Below the pieces are notes generated by a model, which was not told where the DNA came from, searched no databases, and saw only the letters and a program-made list of their open reading frames with translations. From NCBI GenBank assembly GCA_002104905.1, contig MCFE01000147.1, positions 90,507 to 154,506 of the forward strand: a stretch of 64,000 bases of DNA. Reading direction: 5' to 3'. Position 1 is the stretch's first letter; every line of letters starts with the position of its first letter. Made by a program: the position numbers and the translations under genes. This DNA comes from Basidiobolus meristosporus CBS 931.73 (taxonomy: Eukaryota > Basidiobolomycota > Basidiobolomycetes > Basidiobolales > Basidiobolaceae). Positions 34,580 to 50,031 of this stretch are shown here, one piece after another.

Positions 34580-35277
34580 ATGTCAGTGATTATCATACAG
34601 AAGCCCTCCAACCACGCGCAGTATTCCGACACCTCATGTCAAACCAACCTAAACTCCTCTTGGGTGAACTACAAAGGTACTTTCCCCTCCGCCCAGGTTG
34701 AGCACGTGGTACGCACTAACACCGACCCGGCCTTGACATCAAGGCATATGGGTATTTAACTTCATTCTCATTGTTGCGCTTAAGATTCTGTTTGGCATCA
34801 TTCCTGGGATATCTTCCGAAGCCAGCTGGACGCTGACCAACCTCTCCTACAATCTGGTTCGCTAACTCCCTCAACGAGTAGTGCGTGTGTGGCAAAGGTT
34901 AAGTTTCTTTTCTCTTTATAGACGAGCTTTGTTGTGTTTCACTGGATCACTGGGATCCCCTTTGAATTCAACCAAGGAGTGTGCGACGAGCTAACGTTGT
35001 GGGAACAGATGGACAACGGACTCCAATTCTCTCCCTCCAAAAAATACTTCACCGCGGCCCCGATTTTACTGTAAGTCCAGCTGTGCTCAGTCTAGAGCCA
35101 ACCACAACTGAACCCAGCTTCCCCATTCCAAGGTTTCTCCTCAGCACGCATTATACACATTATGCTGGTTCGACCTTCTTGATCAATGTAGCCGCCCTTA
35201 TTGTGAATCTCATCGGGAAGCTTCCGGCGATGCATCGAGTTCGATTGTTCGGTGTCAACATGGTGCACATCGACTGA
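34580..35277 (+). CDS. ORM1: Orm/ORMDL family regulator of serine palmitoyltransferase
   Basis: An ER membrane protein that inhibits serine palmitoyltransferase and thereby sets sphingolipid synthesis. Four exons (introns 34,677-34,743, 34,857-34,921 and 35,071-35,132) give about 168 residues. Family landmarks in order are 'LNSSWVNYKGIWVF', a TM pair, 'SWTLTNLSYNLTSFVVFHW', 'GIPFEF', 'LTLWEQMDNGLQFSPSKKYFT' (family: LTxWEQxDxGxQFTxSRKFxT), 'FLLSTHYTHY' and the C-terminal 'NLIGKLPAMHRVRLFGVN'. The N-terminal 25 residues are polar and Ser/Thr-containing, the region phosphorylated in yeast Orm proteins. It is divergent from coilin. All splice junctions keep frame and the protein looks complete. 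Confidence 0.93.
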
Positions 35278-35509
35278 TGCAGCCAACTAGATAGCTCTTC
35301 ACCCCCAGCCCACTCCCACCCCTTCCAACGTAGCACTCACCCGTCTATTCATCGTCAGTGTAATCCGGAGCCGGTATTCACAGCAGAACCAAAGTTGGTA
35401 TTTATTTGGAAGAAAATATACAAAAGACATCAACATGATTGTGTGCCGTGTGACTATACATCTAGTATTTATATTTCAAGATATCTACACTCCTCGGAGG
35501 TCCACCGTT

Positions 35510-35699
35510 TCATTTGGTGGTGGTGATGACCTGACAATTCTGAAAAAAACCGTGTTAGCCTACATCATCAGAGCGAAGGGATTTGCGGAAGACCTACCAG
35601 TTCGCAGTGAACAAACTCGCTGCCGATGTCGTGACGAGGTATGACCAGGGCAGAGGCACAGCACAGGTAGGCGACGATCAAGGTGAGGGAGATGGACAT
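35510..35699 (-). CDS. Candidate small secreted peptide (43 aa, two exons)
   Basis: The ATG at 35,699 opens a signal peptide (MSISLTLIVAYLCCASA) followed by a short polar tail. Exon 1 ends at 35,598. A 58-nt GT-AG intron (35,540-35,597, with a T7 tract before CAG) joins a last exon of nine codons ending at 35,510 (NCQVITTTK). A TATAAAG lies 42-48 nt upstream on the same strand (35,741-35,747), good spacing for a core promoter. After predicted cleavage only about 25 residues remain, with two Cys. A longer single-exon frame (35,963-35,568) covers the same codons and is the alternative reading, without a signal peptide. No homologue is recognised; a host-interaction or signalling peptide is speculation. 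Confidence 0.45.
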
Positions 35700-36241
35700 T
35701 GCAAGGAAGTTTAATAATGGTTTCGTTGGAAGAGAGGCGGCTTTATAACCGACCGGTTCCATCATCGCTGCTTCTCGCTTTCCGGTCAGCGTAGCACAAC
35801 CTTCTAAAAACACTCCACAAAGCGCGCCACCAATCCCTTCATATCGAGAAAAGCTAAATTGGATGGATGAATGTCGATTGGCTGCGTTAATAATATAGCC
35901 TACCAAATTGATGTTCATTTTCACCGCCGAAGTGTATTCTGAGGATTGAGTGATTGGGGCCATTAGATCATCGTGTGTCAGTTGCCTATTACTTACCAGG
36001 TCGTCCTGGGTAGGTGAGAAATTTCTTTCATGATGTCATCTGATCCTGCTGTTACCATAACAATGATGGTTTCATGAATGGTGGGTGATTTAGGCGGATT
36101 GGGCGAATTGGGCGGATTAGCCACCCTGCTCACAATCGAAACGAGAACTTCCATTTAAGCGCCATTCAGGCTTTACTTGGGTCAGCATTTGGTAGCATAT
36201 GCGAGCATATGCAGTATTCCCAGCATTTTTATTTCTTAGAT
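35700..36241. other. Intergenic region
   Basis: Between the small peptide gene and the 3' end of the NAD synthetase gene. Apart from the TATAAAG at 35,741-35,747 (minus strand) and GGCGGATTGGGCGAATT-type short repeats at about 36,093-36,120, nothing is recognisable. Confidence 0.45.
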
Positions 36242-39200
36242 TTATGCAGTTCCAGATGTATCCAGAACCTTGGTATCGACCGGCTGATCCATGGGTTGCT
36301 CCAACACCTTGACGGCCTCGTCGATTTTACGGAACTGCCATGACCATTTGGCATTGTAGAGGAATGGACGAAGGTCAAACCGATTGTCGTCCGGGCTGTA
36401 GGACTCAGCATGATACGATGGTGTCAAAGTAGTCAGCTTGTGTCGGTTGATCGAGTAGTAGAAGAAGAACCGCTTGACCTTGGCCGCAATCTATAGGATG
36501 GTCAGTATTGCTCGTCCTTCAAACCCAGACAAGAGGTGAACATACCTCTGATGGCTTCAATTTATCTCCCCATTCGTGAGCCAGGTTCATGAACATAGAG
36601 AACGGACCGCACCTGTGCACTTTACGAAGACGGCCAAATACGGAAAGCTCGTCATAAGTCATGCCCATTTCAACCTAGTAATTGCGCAGGATTAGAAAGG
36701 CTCGTGTAACGCCGGCCTGTTCGTCTATACCTCATCGGACTGAACGTAGGTGTCACTGAAGGGTACGAGCTCTGCAGTAGGAGTTGCATGAAGGAAGCTG
36801 CAAAAAAAGTTGGCTCGGGTCGAAAGCGGAAACCGTGGGTACCAAATAAGGCGTACCTGTCCAGAATGTCCATTTGGAAGTTGTCTCGAGCATAGGCGAT
36901 AAATCCACGAAGATCCTTCTTACTGATCGCTCCGATAGGGTTGATATCGGCGCTTGAGCAATCGTATTTCGTCATATAGCCTCGCAGACTGACATGCTCG
37001 ACGGTGAGCTCGAGTTCCGGTGAAGATGGGTGCTAGAAAGGCTTACCTCTCATCGACATTCGCGCTGCCGAGAACCAGCAATCCACCGCTTCTCCCGCGG
37101 ACCCATAACAGCAACTGGGCAAGCAAGTAGGCCAAAACCATTCGTAGACGAGCCTACAGATGCCGATTAAAATCTGATCTAGCTGAATAAGAAATACAGA
37201 CATCAACTCACTTGAATGTTTTGAAGAGCCAAATTCTCTGTATTGGTGCCACCATGGACGGCATAGCTAGGGGTTTTCCCTGTGATCAGTGCAAACAGGG
37301 CAATCACCGCCTGGACGACCGCATCCATATTAAGGTCGATGTGATAGCTTCACAGTTTAAGCATGAATGATCGTCATCATGTTTGAAGCATGTTCTGAGC
37401 CTTACCTTCCAATTTCGTCGGCCAATGTCTTGGCGCGATATCTCGTTTCTGCGCCAGAGTTTGAGGTTCCCATGTAGCATGTGTGGAAAATTCGTCTGAG
37501 GCGGACATAGGTTAGCATGGCCGGATGGTGCTGGGAATTGATGCCGCTTACCCAGCAAATTCTTTTGGATCGGTAGGTAGATAGTCAGCCTGCTCTGCTC
37601 CGGCGATCCGGCGCGCATCCTCGATCACCTGAGTGTCTACACAAGAACGCTTAAGTATCCTGGATACCGCTAAACATCCATGACTTGCTCTTACTGCCGT
37701 TCTTTGCTGCTTCAGCCACTAGTCTGCACATGGATGACACCAGGGTAGCAGTGGCACAACTATCGATACCACCACTCAATGGCAAAAAGTATCCGCTGGT
37801 CCCAGATCTACGTAAATAATCCCAAAGCCAACAAGCCGGACCCAGACTGGAATCAATCAGGAGATTAGCAAGTCGATCGGTAATCATTTCCCATGGTTAT
37901 ATCGATTTACCTGATCTCTTCCTCTGGTGTATGGTAGCGGACCTCTATGGGGCGGGTTGGCTTGGCTGAAAGTCGGCGCTGTAAATAGGAGGTCGACAAG
38001 GCAAAATCTACCTCGATACGAGGGTATGGCTGCGAGCTAGCAGCTTGAACACCACGGCTGATGTTGGACCCACGGAACGATCGAACCTCCTCTATATCAA
38101 CTGTGGCAGTGACCACTTCCTATCCAATGGCTTAGGCTTTTACACCCTCTGCAAACAAGGCTGCTGTATGAGCTACTTACAATGTCGTTCAGAGAGAATT
38201 GGGTCCCTTGGCTGAGCACTTGCCCATTGACCGCGACCAAGGAGCAGCCGTCGTAGTAAAGTCTATCTCCGTCACACCCTTGTTGATTCGCGTACAAATA
38301 AACACCGCCACTCTGGGCTTCTTTCAGTTGCAAGTTCCTGTATTAGAAGATAGACCCACCAACCTTGAGAGTCGCTTCCTTAATGAGGTCAACTCGACGA
38401 TGAAGCTTGCGAAGTTCATGGTGACTGCCGCTACTGTTGGTGAAAATTTCGATTCCGTCTAAACCCATGGGAATGTGTGGGCTGTGGGTATTAATCAGTA
38501 TCTGGTATGATACAACAGCCGAGGGTACACAATCTTTGACCTGTTGGGAGTAAATAGCTCTTCACACATTTCTACACCAATGCACGTATCAACTGTTGAA
38601 ATCACGGCGTCACCGAAAGGGGGCCGTAGTCTGTGTGGATGGTACCGATTAGTGCACAGAACTTCACGATGCCCTGTAGCAGTTCAGAAATAACCTGTCC
38701 GGTAATTTCCCGGATGATCCTGGGAAGATAAAAACTCTCGGTAGTCCGGGCTTTGGTCCAGGCACTGAACCATCTCATTTCACGATAATTGCCATCGTTG
38801 GCCATGAACATCTTAGGACGAATGAGGAGAATCTTCCCGTTAAGCACCAAGATTCGGCAGTTGTATTTTACTGTTTTGTGAACGACTGGCCTGGAATGGC
38901 ATTTTTGAATAAAGGAGTCCGTTGGCGCAATAGAAGGTTGACTCACTTACATTCCCAAGTCGAGCAAAATGTCGTGAGTATCCTCACAGCTAAGAATTTT
39001 GGAAAGTGCTTCCCAGGAATGGAGAAAGGTATCCCCTGGAGAACAACAAGTTAGAAATGCGCAGGCGGCTTCGGTACCCGAATTATGCTCGCTAACCTTC
39101 TAGAAAGTGATCTTGACAGCCATAACCGCTTCAAGTGAAAATAGAAACCAAGTCAGCGATTGCCCGACACTACGACCTTTGCTACTTCTTACGTTATCTC

Positions 39201-39338
39201 AAGCTCTGGACCAACTCGAAGCGTGGCGCCTTTTTCCTTAGCTATCTTGATACTTTCAAGGATTCTCTTCAGATTTCCATCGAAATCCAAGGCCCACTGG
39301 TTGAGCGAGCAGGTGGCAACAGTGATCAAATGACCCAT
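36242..39338 (-). CDS. QNS1: Glutamine-dependent NAD+ synthetase
   Basis: Catalyses the last step of NAD+ synthesis, amidation of nicotinate adenine dinucleotide using glutamine and ATP. It has about a dozen exons; the first is 39,338-39,193 ([19 protein letters not shown]) and is followed by a 64-nt intron. The N-terminal nitrilase-type glutaminase domain has the catalytic Glu in 'GPELEITGYG', the Lys in 'KILLIRPK' and the Cys in '[14 protein letters not shown]'. The C-terminal synthetase domain has the PP-loop '[16 protein letters not shown]', then '[21 protein letters not shown]', '[26 protein letters not shown]' and '[15 protein letters not shown]'. The end (…KVLDTSGTA) agrees with the usual length of about 700 residues. 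All catalytic residues are present, and no break is evident. Confidence 0.93.
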
Positions 39339-39730
39339 AAGCTTAAATCCCTTGGTAAGAAAAGAGGTAGTCGAGAGTTTCGAGAAGTCTTCGAGAACTC
39401 GATTTACAGATGAGATCGGCCATGAATTTTTTGAACATGGTATCGAAAATAAGCAAGTTGGCGAAATCTCGATTTATATTTCGACTACGCTAAGTGGTAT
39501 TAGGCTTAAAGATTAAATAAACAACCATTAGATAAATTATTGCTGATTGGAAGGGACAACTCTATATGAATACTTTTCTAGGATTAATATTGTCTGTAAC
39601 TAGCAGATATTCCGGAATCATTGTCTAACGTTAAAGACAAATGTCTAATTATTAATGAACGAAATGGCGGTGGGATGGGTATATTGAATGCTGTGGGATA
39701 TAGGTCTAACGATGCATCGATCTACGAACG
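39339..39730. other. Intergenic region (NAD synthetase promoter)
   Basis: 5' flank of the NAD synthetase gene and 3' flank of the RhoGAP gene, both on the minus strand. It is AT-rich with no recognised motif. Confidence 0.45.
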
Positions 39731-42570
<2,840 letters not shown>

Positions 42571-44325
42571 GTTATACGTGTATAAGATATGTTGTAGCTC
42601 AAAAGAAGTGAACAATAGGATTACAGGACAAATAGGTAAATGGTGGTTTAAACTCTAGTCTTATTGCATCTAAGCTATATCCAATCGATTATGGACCAAA
42701 TCTCCAGCCGCTGACTATCAAGCACAATTAAGCCGCTAGGAGGAATAGACCTCTTGCTACGCTATTATGAGTAGTACAAAAAGCGGTTTGGCTTGTTAAT
42801 AAAGGGATAAACAAAAACTTGTACGAGTGGAAGACACAGTGGGTACAGGAAAAGGATACTATTCAGTAAAGAACAGGCTCAACAAAGTAGAGTGGACTTT
42901 TCATATATTGATGGACAAGGACTCGTGGAAACAACAGCAATAAGGTGGCGACGATGTATGCAACAAATGTATGGAATCGACCTATCTTGATTCATCCGAG
43001 CATACAGAATATTGATATCGAAGAAAGTTATTTATTAATGCTTCATGTATGCTTACCTTACACTTCTCAGTCCAATCCCACTTTGCTTATGCCCATTATT
43101 GGATGTAGGTGAGCACATAATTGTATGCATATATTACTTTACTCTTGATCAGTATTCCACCCTGACCCCCCTTCCATGCAATACGAGCCAATAGGTACAT
43201 ATCTCAGAAAATAAATGATCAGAATAGTCCTAGCGTAGTTTAGAGACTAAATCGGAGCTAATACTAAAGAAAGCAGTAATTTCTATCCATCGGAGATTAA
43301 TCTCACGTGGGATCAAAACCCCTTTCCACAATGAACGAGTATTCTCAAGATATATGTCCAGCATCGAGCAACTGATCATCAATGATATCATTCCATAGTT
43401 CGGACTCCCCCGCCACCATGATTGGCTGATTGGAGCAGTTGAGTAACGGATATCCTCAGAAAAACCTTGACGTCAGAAAAAAGAAACTAAAGGCTTACAC
43501 ACGAATATTTGGTCCAACCATGATTATCTAGGGAGTATTGCTACGCTACATTCGGCCTGATTTGTTGTGGGAACGGTCTTCTCTTATATTGACTATTCTG
43601 GAGCTATGGCACAACAGTTCTGAAGATCGACCCCTTTGACCACGAATCAACAGGAAGTCCCTCGGCCTGTATGAGGTCATATTTATAGCATCCTATCCAT
43701 TAATAGCAACTAGCACCCTTTGGTTGGCAATGTCACATTGTAGGAAGCGACGCACAGTGTTGCCCAAGATGCATGGTCTTGAGGAGTGATTGGCCTTTAC
43801 ACTCGTCATCGATTAACTTAACAGGATCTTGACAGCTCCTCCCCTGTCTTCCTTCACATGTTACACCATTGTCCACCTAGCCATCTCCAATGCCAGTTAA
43901 TATCCATTTCGAACCTTCATCTACAGCCCAGCAATCCAGCCTCTGATTGGCACAATCTATATACATAAGTAGGGTGTGATTAAATCATCCATGTAACCAT
44001 GGAAGATGAATGCCAACTATGTTCTCTGTGCTATATTGGAGGTAAATAATCGCGATTCTGAGTTCCAAAAAAGTTACGTCATAGAGAAGGGCATCCAATC
44101 ATGAAGGAGTGATTAGGAATTGGCTTCAGGTTCCACCTGATGTTTTAATCGTTGCGACATATATATTGAGGCAGCTTTAACCATTGTAGCTCGCAAATAA
44201 TCGCTTCTTAATTTCGACTTGTATTTAAAATTTGGATTCGTTTTAACCCGGGTTAAAACCAACTTCATTTGCTTCCATACTAAAACTCCTTGTCCATTTC
44301 CTTCCACAACTTGTACTTTCTAAAT
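42571..44325. other. Long intergenic region, divergent promoters of RhoGAP and HOG1
   Basis: 1.75 kb without a supported gene, much longer than other spacers in the island. A 64-codon minus-strand open frame (44,113-44,307) has no motif. At 44,240-44,259 there is a perfect 20-bp palindrome, GTTTTAACCCGGGTTAAAAC, 66-86 bp upstream of the MAPK start. Confidence 0.5.
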
Positions 44326-46068
<1,743 letters not shown>

Positions 46069-46334
46069 GAAATTGATTGCATCCTTTTTAACTTATGCCA
46101 CCCCACCACTAGTTTCATTCGACTTTCCTGTAATCCAATTTCCATCCGAAGTAATCCATGTTTTCTTCATACTACTACCAATGAAGTATCCTTGATTTTC
46201 CTGTATATATATTTATATATTGATGGGCCAAGTTATCCAAATAAATTGTAGTAGATTAGAGGCAATGCAATGCAATGCTAGGCTTGGTGTTTAGTGGAGT
46301 CTAATCTGGATTTTCTAGGAGCGCTGCAGATTGG

Positions 46335-47442
46335 CTAGGCGTTAACAAAATCAACTCCTCTTTTAATGTTAGTTTTAAGCTGAGGGATGGCCTCGTCGAG
46401 TAGCTTCCTCTCGAAGCCTGAGATCTCTCCCACCGGGTTGATCTTCTTCACTCCCTCGACCCCGAACTCGATGTTAGCAGCAAAGAAGTCGCAGTTATCC
46501 GACTCCCCCTTCACAATCTTTCCGCCCTCGGGATCTGCCTCGAGGGAGACAAACGCCGGGGTAACAATTCCACTCTTACCGGTGACCGTGGCATTTAGCA
46601 GATCCAGTGCAAACCGGGCACCAGCATGAGCCATACTCAGGGTAGCAGAACCTGCTCCAGCCTTAGCTTTGACAACCTCATCACCGCCGAATTGGATCCG
46701 ATGGGTAACGGCCTCTACCTCTTCCTGTGTGAGCTTTTGAGAAGTCTTGACTCTAGAGAGGATAGGAATGATTGTGGTACCAGAGTGACCGCCGATCACC
46801 GATATGGGTGTGGAAGGATCGAAGTCCTTCCTAATTTCATAGACGAACCGAGATGCACGCACCACGTCTAGAGTAGAGACGCCGAAGATCTTACGAGGGT
46901 TATAGACGCCAGCTTTCTTGAATACCTCAGAAACGATGGGGACCGTAGAGTTTACGGGATTCGACACCACCAAGATATGGGCATCTGGGCAGTGTTGAGC
47001 AGCTGCTGCAGCCAAATCACGAACTATACTAGCGTTGGTAGTGAATAAATCGTCTCTGGTCATGCCGGGTTTACGGGGAACGCCGGCAGGTATGACGACG
47101 ACGTTAGCATCGGAAAGGGCTTCTTTTAATCCATCATTTTCAGGAACATGGCCGGTGACCTTGCTAGGGGTGTTGATGTGGCTCAAGTCGGCAGCCACAC
47201 CAGGGGTGTTGACAATATCGTACAAGCTGAGATGATCAATCAGGGTTGATTGCTTCAAGATCAGTGAGAGAGGTTGGCCGATACCACCGGCGGCACCAAG
47301 AACTGCAACCTTTGTAGCGTTCTGCAAAACAAACAAGATCAGCAAGTTGGTTTAAATACAGGTGACATACGACCCTTACAGCAGCAATTGATGTCGAGAA
47401 TGCCCGGCGAGGGAGGGAGATGAGTTGACGGGAAGCAAACAT
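46335..47442 (-). CDS. MDH1: Malate dehydrogenase, mitochondrial
   Basis: NAD-dependent oxidation of malate to oxaloacetate in the TCA cycle. Exon 1 (47,442-47,380) encodes an Arg/Ser-rich presequence (MFASRQLISLPRRAFSTS), and a 58-nt intron (47,322-47,379) precedes the mature enzyme. Motifs: Rossmann loop 'VAVLGAAGGIGQPLSLILK', mobile loop 'AGVPRKPGMTRDDLF' with both substrate arginines, 'VSNPVNSTVPI', and the catalytic His in 'SVIGGHSGTTIIPILS'. About 335 residues plus the targeting peptide, the usual length. There is no stop or shift, so it should be active. Confidence 0.95.
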
Positions 47443-48414
47443 GCTTGTACAAATGGATTGAGTGGTGATTACTGCTATTCCGGACTATTTCAATGAATTT
47501 GACCTCAAAGAAACGGTACTATGGTTGGGTAATGAACATGTGAATGATTGTTATTGTTGGTTTCAATTTGACTGTTTCTGGGTTGTAAAATGGGATCCGG
47601 GAGTGGCTTATTCAATCGGAGTCACGTACACTTCATAGTAAAGCTAGTAAGTGCGCCCTTTACCCCACGCTGGTCGATGAGCTATTTGGGGAAGCATTCA
47701 CCCAGATCTGTTTATTTAGCATCCGTGGATTTTCTATATCCATACTCAAACTGGCAATTTCGTCCCCGAGGATTATCCATTCTGGTCTAAGTAGCTGAAA
47801 ATTATTCTACGAGAATGCTGAATCAAAATGATCCCACATGAACAGAATTAGTATTAATTCTCACCGAGCGGTCTCGGATAAAGTATTCGCATTGATCCAT
47901 TCTGCCAAGTCGTCGACCTTCGGGGATGAACGTCTTGTTCTGGTGAGGTCATAGACTGACGGTCTATCTCTGTATTTTGTGTGTTCCGCATTTCATGGAA
48001 TGTACATTTTTGAGGAGACCTACATATTAATCAAATATCGTTGAAACTTGATACCACCATTATATATGTACTTTCAGTTAGAGGTTGGAACGGACAACCA
48101 ATAGCATTGGTCACGGACTCATTTCGTTCGTTTGCCACCCCACTAAAAAATATATCTGATAATATTACTTTTCAATCCGACAAAATATCCACCAAAATTA
48201 CCTCCTGCCATCTCTCCGCCTACAAAAATATCATCCGAGGTTGCTGCATAATGCAACTTGCAGTCCCCTGTGGTTTACCTACAAAATTGAATGCATTGTA
48301 AAGAACACTAAAACCTTTATATTTCAACAATTTATCAACATCATTCGTAAGAAAATCTATTTGAATTCTACTGTTTTTTATTACAAAACTCTATTAAATC
48401 AAAATCCGATATCC
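47443..48414. other. Intergenic region
   Basis: Promoter side of malate dehydrogenase and 3' flank of the GPI-type protein gene. No gene, RNA or repeat of note is seen. Confidence 0.5.
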
Positions 48415-49068
48415 TTACAAGTTCAAACCCGAGGCAAAGACGGTCAAACCAGCAATGATGAATCCAGGATAGACGTAGGATACACCACTGTGTTCCTTGT
48501 CCTTAGATTCGGTAGAGGTGGGTTTTTCGCTGCCACTGGTAGAGGTGGCCTTGTCATCGCTGGACTCAGTCTTAGATTTGTCGTCGCTAGACTCAGTAGC
48601 TTAGATTTGTCATCGCTGGACTCAGTCTTAGATTTGTCATCGCTAGACTCAGTAGGCTTAGTTTTGTCGTCACTAGACTCAGTAGGCTTAGATTTGTCGT
48701 CGCTGGAATCGGTAGCCTTAGATTTGTCATCATCAGTTTAGCAGCCTTGTCACTAGACTTGTGACTCCTCGGTCTTGGATGCGGTAGTAGAGGAAGAACT
48801 GTCAAAATGCTTGGCTAATTGCACAGTCGCATCCTCCTTGGCCTTGTCAGCCCTTTTTGATATCATCGACTGACGCCGGAACATGCTTGGTAGCAAGTCT
48901 AGCTTGGCTTTTTGAACCGTACATTTGCAAGCTTCATCGTTGTTGCAGTTCTTATCTGCTCCTGCATGCATTTATCGAAATCCTTGCTGGCTAGTACAGC
49001 TAGCGCTTACAATTCCAGAAGCAACTCCAAGAGAAACGAGAGAGACGACGAACAGTAGAGAACTTCAT
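48415..49068 (-). pseudogene. GPI-anchored secreted protein with SSDDKSK repeats, several frameshifts
   Basis: Read in three alternating frames, the minus strand spells a small cell-wall-type protein. There is a signal peptide (start at 49,068, 'MKFSTV', then 'FVVSLVSLGVASG' in another frame). A Cys-containing domain follows ('DKCMQEQ', 'NCNNDEACKCTVQKAKLD', 'CYQAC'), then a helical stretch ('DKAKEDATVQLAKHF'). Next come about five copies of a SSDDKSKxTE repeat (48,730-48,590) and a hydrophobic GPI tail ('YVYPGFIIAGLTVFASG'). At least five single-base shifts lie between these parts, near 49,053, 48,970, 48,898, 48,868 and 48,600, with another close to 48,740. Either the gene is decayed, or base calls here are unreliable. 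Its function is unknown; the composition suggests a surface protein. Confidence 0.6.
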
Positions 49069-49353
49069 TTTTACAACAGTAAGGAATGGTATGTTACGAA
49101 TTACGGAAGCAATTTTTATAGCAAGGTTAGGCATAGGATTTTCCGGCCAGAAAATTCTATTATACCATAATAAGCAGGAGTTCGCCATCATTCGCTTATA
49201 CGAAGCTTTGTAAACAAATCAACGATGTCCGCAAATACATACATAGTCTTATCTTGACAAAGTCGATTAAACATTGCTTGGTTGCTGTTCATCGTAAGGT
49301 AAGGCAATAATTTGAGGCGGCAAAGTAGCAGCAGCGGGCGGGTAGTCTTGTGT

Positions 49354-49509
49354 GAAGATTGCTCGATAATCATAAGCCGCGTTGGATGCTGCGAAGATTA
49401 CTCGATGATCACATGTCGCGTTGGATTCTGCGAAGATTGCTCGATAACCACAAGTCGCGTTGGATTCTGCGAAGACTGCTCGTTAGTCGCAAGTCACACT
49501 AGGATCTGT
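49354..49509. repeat. 39-bp tandem repeat, four copies
   Basis: Units start exactly at 49,354, 49,393, 49,432 and 49,471, with core GAAGATTGCTCGATAA and GTCGCGTTGGATTCTGC. The period of 39 equals 13 codons. Both strands stay open through most of it: plus-strand frames read CEDCSI.TSRVGF and minus-strand frames read ATCGYRAIFAESN. The fourth copy has a TAA on the minus strand. Confidence 0.9.
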
Positions 49510-50031
49510 TTTAGGGATAAAAGCCACCTGTGTGTTTACCACGTTGTGCCCTATCCCGGTTGCGATCACAATGTTCTTGGAAGAAACATTCACCGCTACA
49601 TCCCTAATTTGGAATATCGTCCTAGCCATTTCGGTTGCCCGACAGGTGTGGCAATCCGACAAGTTAGAATCAGGCATCCTTTCCAGTTTCGGATGAAGAA
49701 TGATACGAAGTATGTAACGTCATTGCCGAATTTTTGCTACTTAGTTAATCCGTTTCATTACTAAGTTCGCTCTGATACATTACGTAGAGATCAGGTTGAT
49801 GAAAATTAAATAAAAAGCGCATATTGGTTTACGATCAGTTAATATTTGAATTATTCAAAACACGATCTCTTCATAGTTATTCATTGATTTGCCAGCTCTT
49901 CATATTTGGATTATTAATTGGTTTACCATCTCTTCATATTTGAATCTTTTATTGGGCACGAAGTTATATTAAAACGTGCACCTGTGTATCTAATCGAGCA
50001 ATTCTTCCCTCTGTCTGATTTCCTTTCAGAA
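49510..50031. other. Region with ambiguous short open frames
   Basis: A plus-strand frame (49,312-49,764, 150 codons) spans the 39-bp repeat and continues without motif. A minus-strand frame (49,677-49,483, about 64 codons) ends in the repeat. Neither shows a domain, signal peptide or splice support, so I do not call a gene. The remainder is AT-rich promoter sequence of the next gene. Confidence 0.35.

Noticed and set aside
44113-44307. 64-codon minus-strand frame upstream of HOG1
   Set aside because: No homology, and it contains the 20-bp palindrome; too short to support.
49354-49509. CRISPR array
   Set aside because: The 39-bp units are contiguous with no spacers.
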